Source: Bryum argenteum
Taxonomy: Eukaryota > Streptophyta > Bryopsida > Bryales > Bryaceae
NCBI GenBank assembly: GCA_037043015.1
Contig: CM073321.1
Coordinates: 5,476,001-5,540,000, forward strand
DNA length: 64,000 bases
Direction of reading: 5' to 3'
The position numbers were made by a program, and so were the translations under genes. How positions within the stretch are numbered: the first letter of the stretch is position 1; every line of letters starts with the position of its first letter. Below are positions 47,006 to 56,720 of this stretch, piece by piece. The notes beneath the pieces are model-generated. The model was given only the letters and a program-made list of their open reading frames with translations. It did not search any database and was not told where the DNA came from.

Positions 47006-47483
47006 ATGATTTTTTGTATTCTCGCTTTCATTGTTGTGTATTGTTCATAGCACTTCCTTTGAAGATTCAATGCTGATGCTATGGCTTGAAACTCGTACAT
47101 GTTTGAATTTCACGTAAAGTGCAGCATGTTATGCTGGATTGCTTCACATTGTTAAAAGAAAGCCCACGCTTCCGCTTCGAACAGAGTATTCATTAACCTC
47201 TGATTTGAAGTACATATGTATTCACTAAACTTTGAATAATACACCACAAATGCTCACAAGCAAACGTAGTTCCTCACAGACCTCCCCAATCTATGACCAA
47301 TCACATTCTTGTGCAGGTCAAGTCCAAGCAAAGTGCATCACAGAAGTCCATCGCCGAGTATAGAAGAAAAATGGTAGACATGCGATCATCATCAGCAAAA
47401 ACCCACTAAAACACACTGTAGTTGAGCTAGAGCAGAGAAGAATAAGCCTTTAGAAAAATATGCCCCCTACATAGAAGGAGCTG
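47006..47483. other. Non-coding flank before array B
   Basis: No gene recognised. Confidence 0.35.
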
Positions 47484-48375
47484 CAGTTTAGCTCGAGTCG
47501 AGCTAAACTGTAGTTGACAAATGCCTCTAGAGTTTAGCTCGACTGAAGCTAAACTGTAGCTCACACTACCTAGACAGTTTAGCTCGGGTCAAGCTAAACT
47601 GTACTGAACAGATGCTTTTACAGTTTAGCTCGAGTCGAGCTAAACTGTAGCTGACTACCTACACAGTTTAGCTCGAGTCGAGCTAAACTGTAGCTTACTC
47701 TACCTAGACAATTTAGCTCGAGTCGAGCTAAACTGTAGCTTACACTACCTAGACAGTTTAGCTCGAGTCGAGCTAAATTGTACTCAACAAATGCTTCTAC
47801 AATTTAGTTTGACTCGAGCTAAACTGTAGCTGACAAGCCTCTACAGTTTAGCTCGAGTCGAACTAAACTGCTACCCATGTTAAGAACGAACTCCTAATTA
47901 CGAAGCAGTTCAGGGTTTAGGAACAGGTTTTGCATGACCAATTTGACAATAAAACCTACATAACACACTGTAGCTAAGCTATAGCAAACTAGAAACTTCT
48001 CTAATAATATAACAAAGCCTAAACTGATCCGGCTACAGTTTAGCTCGAGTCCAGCTAAACTATAATTGACACATGCCTCTACAGTTTAGCTCAACTCGAG
48101 CTAAACTGTAGTTGACACATGTCTCTACAGTTTAGCTCGACTTGAGCTAAACTGTAGAGGTGAAGTTAGGTGCGTCATACAGTTTAGCTTGAGTCGAGCT
48201 AAACTGCTGCACAACTTACGACGCAGTTCAAGATTGAAGGTTTAGGCTATATTGAAATGACGATAGATCTAAAGTATAGATAGCCTGGTAGCTTGAAGCG
48301 TGTAGTTTAGCCCGAGTCGATGTAGCCTGCTCATAAACCACTAGGCTGCAGTTTAGCTCGACTCGAGCTTAAGTG
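47484..48375. repeat. Palindrome array B: about 15 palindromes, two regular blocks
   Basis: Copies of the same 27-bp palindrome start at 47484, 47530, 47575, 47621, 47664, 47709, 47754, 47800 and 47844 (spacing 43-46). After a 165-bp gap they resume at 48036, 48082, 48128 and 48180, with a degenerate copy near 48303 and one at 48349. Spacers are mostly 16-19 bp. They fall into two related sets, one like TAGCTTACACTACCTAGA and one like TAGTTGACACATGCCTCTA, partly alternating. The 47484, 47621 and 47664 copies are perfect. The array lies immediately upstream of ParB-like copy B. Confidence 0.95.
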
Positions 48376-48460
48376 CAAGTAGTACTAGGAAAGATAAACT
48401 AAGCTTTGTGTATATCCAAACCGTTCCAATCAACTAACACACTCTCTTAATAGTCAGGAG

Positions 48461-49885
48461 AATGCAAGAGTTCAGGAGGCGCTTCAGCACTTCTTGAAAC
48501 TTAGGCCATCGGATATTGACGAGGACGATGGCGACGACACGAAGCAGTTGGACTGCTGGGAATTCAAAGACCCATCCAAGGTTGTATCCTCGTCTACGAG
48601 ATGGATTCCATGGACAACATTCCTCACCCTCGTTGTGATTTACAAAGGAGAGGTCACAGATCCCATGACAATCGACATGGACTCAAAGCACACGGACTTC
48701 GACCACGAATCGGAGAAAGAAGGCATTCCTACATGCAGTACCTTCAAGGAGAAAGAGAAGGAGTCTGCTTAAAACTACACCATCCTGATAGACATCAAGC
48801 AAACGCGCTTTGACTTCGGGCAGTTAGTGGAGACTTTAGAGGCGTCCAGTTTTGATGACGTGAAAACCACACTGAAACAGGACCCGCTCATTAAAACCTA
48901 GCAAACTAAACAAGGGGGAGATCTCAGAGCAAAGCAGCTCGCAATCAAACTGTGATCTGTAATTTCGCATCTGACACTCGCTGACGTTTTGGCGAAAACT
49001 ATAACCCTCGACGGAAAAGCTCCACTGGAGGGATCAAGGCTGACTGCGACGGGGAGTGGCGTACAGAGCAGGACCCCCTTACGCCCACAACGTGCAACAA
49101 GACCTATGACTACAGCTACCACTACTTCTGACTTGCCTGCGAAGAAAAGAGAAGCTCCAGTGAAGAAGTCAGCCGAGCCGAAGAAGAAGAAGAGCATGCT
49201 CATCCACGAAGAGGATGCTTTTACGGCTTTGAACGAAGCGATTACTGCCATTCTAAAGAACGTTAATTCCGTGGAGGAAATCAACTTCGAGAACGTGAAC
49301 CTCATATATCAGAAGTTCTTCACAGACTGTCAAGATGCTTTCGTCTTTCCTAAGCCAAACACGAAGATGGAGATCGACACGATGAGGATGTTCGAGTCCC
49401 CTCCGCAATGGACAATCCGGGCATTCGAGAAGAAGTACAAGACGGACTTGATGAATTTTCTCATCAATATGCCTGACAGATCGCAGAAGCAAACGCTATG
49501 CGTAATGCCAAAGTTAGACGTGAAGCCGAACGGCCTGGAAGATATGCAGGACTGCGACTTCTGGATAATCAACGACCAGCACACTGTTGCCGCCTCAAAG
49601 CAGATGCTTGAGTCCAAAGTCCCGGAAAGAATTCGTGAGGACTTTCGGGTGTGGTCAGCTTTCGTAGTTTGGACAAAGGATGAAGCCAAGCTCCGCAAGA
49701 TTTCGGCGTTTTACAATAGAGTGAACCATTTCACTCCGTTTAAGCCGACATGGGCATCGAACATCCTTGCCGCCCGCACCGTATGGCAGAAGTATGGGCG
49801 CCCCCCAAACAGACATGTAGCAGCCGGAGAGGCGGACAAACGAATGCAGACGAAGCGAATTGTGTCTCATTACGCATATTTTGAC
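48461..49885 (+). pseudogene. ParB/methyltransferase-like family gene copy B, first exon block
   Basis: A single plus frame runs from an acceptor-like AATAG|TCAGG near 48455 to the donor GAC|GTAAGT at 49885. It is interrupted by TAA (48769), TAG (about 48898) and TGA (about 48953). The N-terminal part is acidic (DIDEDDGDDTKQLD). A Lys-rich linker (AKKREAPVKKSAEPKKKKS) follows at about 49138. Then comes DFWIINDQHTVAASKQML (about 49555-49608), where D-Q-H resembles the DGxHR core of ParB-like domains. After it lie WSAFVVWTKDE and KISAFYNRVNHFTPF. The last segment before the donor is coding in character throughout. The role is unknown; DNA binding or cleavage is inferred from the ParB-like motif only. 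All three stops are single C-to-T changes from CAA, CAG or CGA. Confidence 0.5.
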
Positions 49886-49948
49886 GTAAGTATCATCTCA
49901 AGTCCCATAGCAACTCTACCTTCTTTAATTGTGAACAACTTCCCGTGG

Positions 49949-50285
49949 CTGTTTAGCTTGACTCGAGCTAAACTGATGTCAGTTTAGCTCAAGTCGAGCC
50001 AAACTGATGTCAGTTTAGCTCGAGTTGAGCCAAACTATCATTGCAGTTTCATCATGTTTCTACATTTAAATCTTAAATGCTTCTAACCATGTAGCGCGCA
50101 CTGGTGTTAGATTTATCTTGCGATTCGTTTATCAATATCAGTTTAACTCGAGTTGAGCTAAACCGATAACAGTTTAGCTCAAGTCGAGCTAAATTATCGC
50201 TGCTACTTATTGAACCCCAACACTTCTTATAATCAACTGCTTCTGAATTTCGCATGCGCACTTTAGCTCGACTACAGCTAAAGTG
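49949..50285. repeat. Palindrome array C inside an intron of copy B
   Basis: Six copies start at 49949, 49980, 50011, 50139, 50170 and about 50258. They lie inside the intron 49886-50334 of ParB-like copy B. The first three are separated by only 4 bp (ATGT), giving a 31-bp period instead of 46. Several carry paired changes in both arms (for example TCAAGT, TCGAGT and GAGTTGAG variants), so symmetry is only partly kept. The last copy reads GCACTTTAGCTC, then an ACTA centre, then CAGCTAAAGTG. Confidence 0.9.
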
Positions 50286-50334
50286 ATCACTCTCTTATAA
50301 TCTGAAATCTTACACTACTTCTGTGGCTTTGCAG

Positions 50335-51613
50335 AAATTTGTCGAATCTATTCGACAAAGATTCGCCATGATCGATGTTGCCAAGGCCCAAGTAGAGGCG
50401 AAGAACAAGGTCTTGTCCCTCACGAATGAGCTAAAGATCATCACCTTCCTTGATGATCTCTAAGACCTATGGGCAGAGTCAATTGGAAGTGTCGCCCAAA
50501 GGACCCTTATCGACCCCTACTCCCTGAGGATGCTGTGTGACAAAACAAGGTTCAAACCAGACAACGACCAAACCCTGTCCAGGGAATTTTTTAAGAACCT
50601 CGGTAGCCTTTCAGAGTCGGATCACAGGAAACTCTGTTCACATATGTTGAATAGGTCCGGTCCGTCTCGGAAACTGGAATATTCGAAGATTACAATTAAA
50701 CAACCAGCAACCCTACTTGAAGATTGCTACTCCGTTAAGGAGTAATTTGAACGGTTGAAGCAGAAGGCGACCACCCAACTTTAGATCCACAAGATCCGAC
50801 CTGCACTCGGGATCTTCAAGAATAACGAGTTCGACGTGGTTGCGTGGAAGAAATTTAAAAAGGATTACTTCGTCACAAAGGCTTCGAAGCGCGCACTCTT
50901 AGAATGGGGTATCCCTGACAAATATTATGTGTATCAGAGGCAGACCCAGCACAGGAATACCAGCTCCGAGGATCTCTCTCCCTACGCAAAGAGGTTCTTC
51001 GAGGTGTTTCTGGAAAAGCGCGAGAAGTTTATAGGCCCTGTTGGTAGTGTTATATTTCGTTCCTTCCATCGCAAAACACTATAGAGGCTTGGAGAATGGC
51101 CTGAGAACTCATGGCCGGAGGTTGCACCTAAAATGAACGTTGGAATCATCGACTTCAGACTGGTTCCGGGTAGTGGTAGTATTAGCACCTCCGATTCCTC
51201 GCCTGACCACCCATTCTTCGAAATGTTCATGGCGATCTTATCGTCCTAGAACAAGCAAGCTCTCACAGATGCACCCTCCTGGTTATTTATTTGCGTGGAT
51301 GACAGTGATTACGCGCAAGTTGAGGCGTTTGCGACAAATCCAGCCTACTTCCCAAGGTCAAACTATAAGCTGATTGCATCATTGTACTACCCATCCCCGC
51401 ACGAACGGATCGCTGGATTCAATGCGAAAGCAAAGCAAACCTCGCAGCCCGTGCATCTTTCTTCATGATTAGGAAAAACGTGAAACTTGCGATATTGCCA
51501 GAGACCAAGCATCGCGCCCCAAAACACGCGCTTTACGAGAAGCCGCAGAAGTACAACGAGTTGCAGTATCACATGTACCCGATCGAGTTGAGGATAGATT
51601 TTTATTTGCAGGT
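50335..51613 (+). pseudogene. ParB/methyltransferase-like family gene copy B, second exon block
   Basis: The acceptor TTTGCAG|AAATTT at 50334/50335 keeps the reading frame from the previous block. The frame contains FVESIRQRFAMIDVAKAQ, SREFFKNLGSLSESDHRKL, FEVFLEKREKFIGPVG, MNVGIIDFRLVPGSG, SWLFICVDDSDYAQVEAF and LIASLYYPSPHERIAGFN. After a frameshift near 51435 it continues with MIRKNVKLAILPETKHRAP and ALYEKPQKYNELQYHMYP. Stops lie near 50461, 50743, 50782, 51082 and 51247. The second half aligns with copy A (26142-26460). A methyltransferase-like fold is suspected from the beta-strand/loop pattern and the late ALYEKP-type motif; no catalytic signature is certain. The exon ends near CAG|GTCATC (51613), 21 bp before the gypsy LTR. 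Confidence 0.5.
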
Positions 51614-51634
51614 CATCTAGCTTTTCTGCCAGTG

Positions 51635-53004
51635 TGAACTGCCGAAACGGTTCACGCTTGTTTGAAACACTATATATAAGCATTAGACCAATATTTTTAT
51701 GTTCAAAACACCCAATGGAGACATTTAGGCTAATTCCTTCGGGTTCCGGAATTTCTATGATAATTGGAGGGGTCTTGCTTAAATGGCCCGGTGGTTGTTT
51801 GTTTTATCCTAAATTAGTAATATTAACTTGCGTCTAGGTTTCAAGTCATGTTTTTGGGTTATGTTTTATTACTTTATCATTATTCATAAATGCTCAAGAT
51901 TCCTCCTAGTTAATAAACTAGGGAATTAGTAAACCTTGCAGATGAAATGCTGGATGAACAAGTTTCATCCGGCTAAACTGGATGAAATTCTACCACATCC
52001 AAGTGCACGACTAGGGAGAGGAAGGAGAGTTAGGGTTGAGAGTTTTTTTTGGAGAAGTTGGTGTGTGGAGAGGTGTGTGTGCGTGGAAGGTTTTTTAGGA
52101 GATCTAAGATCTAGATCTTGTTTTTGAGGGCCGTTTTTGAATCTTCTTGCTTGTGGTTTTTGTAGCAATCGGTTTTAGGTCTAGTTTGATGTGCATGTTT
52201 TGTTGGGAAGGGGTTGTTGGTAAAGGACAACCCTAGGGGTTTGGAAAGAGGAATGTGTGTGTGTTCTTGGGTAGGTAGAAGGGTCAAGGCGAAGGCGTGG
52301 TGGCCGTTGGAGCGAAGGAGGGTCGGCTGTAGCAGCAGATTCGAAGGGCGACAACTCAAGATCTACGAAGATTGGAGGGACGAGCTTTAGTGATTTGGAA
52401 GCGTCTCCAAGTCTTCTTTCCAGCATTACTAGGCTTGCCCTCAGCGGATCAAGTACGGAGGCGTGGTGGCAGCTGGAGTGAAGGAGGGTCCAGCAGTGGT
52501 CGGAGACAACGTGAAGGGAGCCCATCCCTTCTCAATTCCTTGATATTTGTGTTTTTTGCAATTGGTTTGGTTGTGTGGTTAGACATAGTAGAGATTGTGA
52601 ACTTTACCTTAAAATATGGCAATTTCATTGCCCAAAAATTGGTTGTGATGATTTAAATTGTGTTGCATGCTCTTGCCTTTGGTGTTGGCCTTGGATTGGA
52701 ATGGTTGTGCTTCGCTTGCCTTGCTGATTTTGATGATTGAATGCTAGAGTACACTAAGAGTAAGGGTAGTGCGGAAGCGCTGCCCAAATTCTATGCTGAA
52801 TTTACAAATTTAGGTTAAAATTTAGGGAATTTGGGACCAAGCGCGGAAGCGCTGCCCAATTTAATTTCGAACTTCAAAGTTTAGGTTGAGAAGATTTGCT
52901 AAGATTGCTAGGTTGTCCATTGCTTGGAAGGTCAAATTGTTTGCATTTTTTCCCCACGGCCCGACTTGTGAGTTAGAACCGGAAGACCGTGATTTAACCT
53001 CACA
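51635..53004 (+). repeat. 5' LTR of the plus-strand gypsy element
   Basis: It runs from TGTGAAC to ...CCTCACA (TG...CA), about 1370 bp. The first 30 bp contain the inverted pair GTGAACTGCC/GGTTCAC, shared with the minus copy at 20802. A TATA box (TATATATAAG) lies at 51671-51680. The two AAGCGCTGCCC motifs at about 52775 and 52847 recur in the other LTR. The GC-rich block between them is shorter here than in the minus copy. Confidence 0.85.
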
Positions 53005-53006
53005 TA

Positions 53007-53026
53007 ATTGGTGCGTTTGCCGGGAG
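53007..53026 (+). promoter_or_regulatory. Putative primer binding site
   Basis: ATTGGTGCGTTTGCCGGG lies 2 bp after the LTR end. It resembles the sequence at this position in plant Tat/Athila-type gypsy elements. The minus copy has GTGCGTTTGCCGGGAG at the equivalent place (18326-18341). Confidence 0.6.
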
Positions 53027-53103
53027 GTTGGATGCGTTTGCTTTTAATTTTGTTGCTTTTGCTTGTCTCCTTTTTAGGTATTTGAATTGAAGAAAAAGGA
53101 CCA

Positions 53104-53881
53104 GCTTACTATAAATAGTATGTTGTGATTTCTTGCTCAAATTCAAGTTTGATTGTTTTGGTGTTTTGCTTAGTGGTTGGTGTGGTTTGGGTCTTTTCCT
53201 CATTGGTTGGTGGCTTGGGCTTAATAGTATTTAATGTGATTGAGTAATTAGGTTGAAAAAACTTGCTTTGACTTTTGATTAATTTTTGGACTTAGTCCAC
53301 TTTAGTGAATGCAATTTGCATTGACTTGAATATGGTAAATAGGCACTTGTGGTTCTAACCTGCTTGTCAAGTCTTGTGTGGTGTGAGGGAAGAGGACTTG
53401 GAGTTAAGGAGTGACACAAGGAAGACTTGTTTGATGAAGGTACACTCCTTGTGAAAGGAGGAGCAGATTACTATATAGTAATCTGTAGTTTTGGACCTCA
53501 AAGACAAAACAACGGTTTTCTTTAAAATTGAATTCATTTGCCTTATTTCTTGCATGCATGTGTTTGGATTATATGCAATTAACCGTGGGTTGTTTGTGTA
53601 GCCAAGACCGGACGAGGTTTTTGTGATTTTTTGTTGTTGAATTTTGTGGGGGGCGGGTAACTTAGTGAGCCGGCTGATCCGGACACGAAGTGGGGTTGTT
53701 GGCCATTTGGCCTAACCCACTTGTATTGTAAATTGTGGGCGTTTTTGAAACTTTTGTACCAAGGGAGTTTTTTTGGGGTTGGCTTGTGTTACCGCTCAAA
53801 TATTGAGCGTCAAGGGGGGTCTCCCCCTTGCCTATTGTAGTCTTGGGAGATTGAGGGCATATTACTATTTATAGTAATCTG
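53104..53881 (+). repeat. Three spaced palindromes in the gypsy leader (plus copy)
   Basis: Inverted repeats lie at 53104-53122 (AGCTTACTATAAATAGTATG), 53465-53484 (perfect palindrome AGATTACTATATAGTAATCT) and 53859-53881 (ATTACTATTTATAGTAAT core). They match the three in the minus-strand element in order. Confidence 0.8.
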
Positions 53882-55295
53882 CCATCTCTCACAAGGCGCC
53901 CGGTGAGTGTTTTTAACACTTCGTGCCCAACCCTAGTAGGAAGGGATACCGGCGTAGCTTGGGGGCGAAAGTGAATTGTTCTCACCATTCGGGTGAGGAT
54001 TCACTCGTGTTTAGGTTGGCAATTTTCCAACCGAAGATAGAAGTTCACCGTTGTTGGGTGACTTCTATTCGTGTGTAGTAGCTATTTATTTCCATAGGCT
54101 TTTGTATATGGTGAGGTCGGGTTAATCGCCGGCGTGGCCATTTTTATCGTTGGTAATCGAGACCGTTGGCAGTGATGCCCCATCGGTCTTGAGAGGTTGT
54201 GTTTGCAGGTTGAACACACAGGTTGCCCATAATCCCGTCCATCGAGACTTTCGTGGTCCAACCTTTGTTTCCACTTAATCATTTGTTAAATCATTTGTAA
54301 ACCTCTCGTAGGTCCGGAAGCCCAATTGGGAAATTGGGACGTCGGTCGGGTGAAGCTGCCCATCCAAGAATCGGCACGGGGTTCTTGGGTGGTTACCACC
54401 CCCAAGACGTGCACCATTACGGTAAGGGGCGGAGGGCCATTTGTGTTCACTTGGGTTTTAAAAACTTGTCTTAAAAGTTAATTCACCAAGCCTAATTGAG
54501 GGTTTTCTTATGCTGTCTGGTTTTTTCATTGGTAATTTTAGGGTCCCTAGAGGTTCCGGTTGCTTGATTTAGGTTGGAATCTAGCTTAATAACTTCTTGG
54601 TGTTTTTAGGCTTATTAATTTATACCCGTTAATCAAAGGGCAAAGGAATTTAAGGGCTTGGTAAAATGTCTAACCGGTAAAAGTACTTGTGACCTTGTAT
54701 GGTAAAACCACATTGATCCGGGACCAATACTTCTTGCCCATGGGGGAAGTATGAGTGGGGGGATATGATAGTTCCAAGGCGTACTCGATATTGGGAGCAC
54801 AACCCGGTATCTTGATCATTATATCCCTCCGTGCTTATCAACCACTAAGGCACCGTGGGCTAAAGGCTCCGGCCCTCCCCCGCTAAATGCCGTACGTGCA
54901 CGGTGATTAGGGGGAATTCGGTAAAAAGCCGGGTAGGGGTGCAAGGCTACCGTTTCCCCCCCTTAGTGTTTGGGTACTCTTGGAGGAGGGTTTCTACGGG
55001 CCCCGTTGATGATTGAGGTTTTTACTATGCATATCACTAGTTAACTTCACCGTGTGATTATATTTGCTCAAGCGGGATGGGAGTTCACACTTAGAGTTGT
55101 CTTCGCGGTCCATTAGGGGGACCTATCGATTAGCTTAGTCCAACAAGGGTCGGGTTTTCCACCTACTAGTTAGTAGTGTGGTTTGTTTCCCCAAGTTTCT
55201 CATTTACCTTGGTGGAATTTCCCATAGATGGGGTGACATTGGCATTAATTTCTCCGGCAGTCAAAATTCAATGACGACCAAAGGAGCAATCGCCA

Positions 55296-56720
55296 ATGGT
55301 AACACTCCGATCGGGAAGATCGTACCGTGAATTACCATCACACAAGGGTACCCAAAGTAGATTTAGTCAATTAGTAGGAGTCCAACCCAAGGATTTGGAG
55401 GGTGGGACTTCAGAGGTAGAAAACTCCTCGGTTCCGGTGGTCCCAGTTGGTCCTATTCTCATGGCGCAACCATTCAACCCGGGCGCCCCGGTACCTTTGG
55501 TTGCTCCTGACCGGGCGGATGCAATGATGGCCCCACAAGGGCTTCCAATAGTGATGCCCGTGGGGTTAGCGCCACGGGGCATGCCCATGCACCTTCCGAA
55601 GTTCTCCGGGATGGCTCACGAGGACCCCTCCAATCATATTGAGAGGTATATTGAAACCCTCGTGACCAATGTCATTCCCGAAGAAGACTATTGGTTGGTT
55701 TGGTTTTCCACTACCTTAGAGGGGGCGGCATATGAGTGGTACCGCTCACACGCCCCCGGAACGTTTGTGGATTGGCCGACCATACAAACGGCTTTTTTAA
55801 GGCAATTTAGGCCCGAGACCGGGCAACAAAATGCCTTGGTGGCTCTCACTGAGATAAGGCAAGGGCCCACCAAGGGAATCACGGAGTGTATACGCCGGTT
55901 TAATATGGTGGTAACAAGGTTCGTGGGCAACCACTTGACCGATGACACCATCCGGTATTACTTCATCCAAGGATCCAACAAATAATCCACAATCCGGGAT
56001 GTGTTGAACTCCATGCTCCGAACGGTGGGTGATGCCCAAACCCCTACCGCCGAGTTGAGAGCATAGAGAAGGAGAATAACCGAATGTGGGCCCGATCGGT
56101 GGTCTCGGTTCCTTCATTTATCCCCACTCACTACGAACCCCCTCATAGGGAGGGTCAAACCCCGGGGGAGCCATCTAGGCCTATGGCACCATATACCTCC
56201 GGTTATGTTCAATCCAACCCCCTTGATTCAAGGCCACCGGCTCCTCAACTTCAATGGCACCCTCAACCGGAACCTCCTAAGGTGGACCGGTTGGCGGAAT
56301 TGGAGGAACGGTTTAAAAAGGCCAATGATGATCTTAAGGTGGATATGATGAACACCATCAAGTCTCTAGGGGACCAATTGACCATGGCCATTAATGCTAA
56401 AAGCATGAATGCACCACCACCTGTAAGTGAAACCGGGGTACACCCGTCTAACCTTTGGTGCACAAATTGCCGGCAATTTGGTCATACTCCATGATTTTGC
56501 CCAAGTCCACCTAATCCAAGCCCGTATGTCCCACCACATAGCCGCCCTACACCGCCCAAACCAACCGGGGGTAATCCACCATTACCAAAGGGAACACCGT
56601 GCCCTACATGTGGGCGATTTCACCCCATTGGTCCGGGAAAGTGTTGGGTGGAGACCGGCGTGGTGTGTGACAATTGTGGGGACAACCACCCCACCGAGCG
56701 GTGTTTCCGCCAAAAAAAGG
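55296..56720 (+). pseudogene. gypsy gag region
   Basis: The frame starts MVTLRSGRSYRELPSH at 55296. The central gag-like part includes YEWYRSHAPGTFVDW and FLRQFRPETGQQNAL. In-frame TAA follows at 55983 and TAG near 56065. A frame change near 56080 continues to a coiled coil-like segment (LAELEERFKKANDDLK) and zinc knuckles: CTNCRQFGHTP-stop-FC at about 56458-56500, CPTCGRFHPIGPGKC at about 56600-56645 and CDNCGDNHPTERC at about 56663-56705. In the family, gag forms the particle and the knuckles bind RNA. The TGA at 56492 disrupts the first knuckle. Confidence 0.8.
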
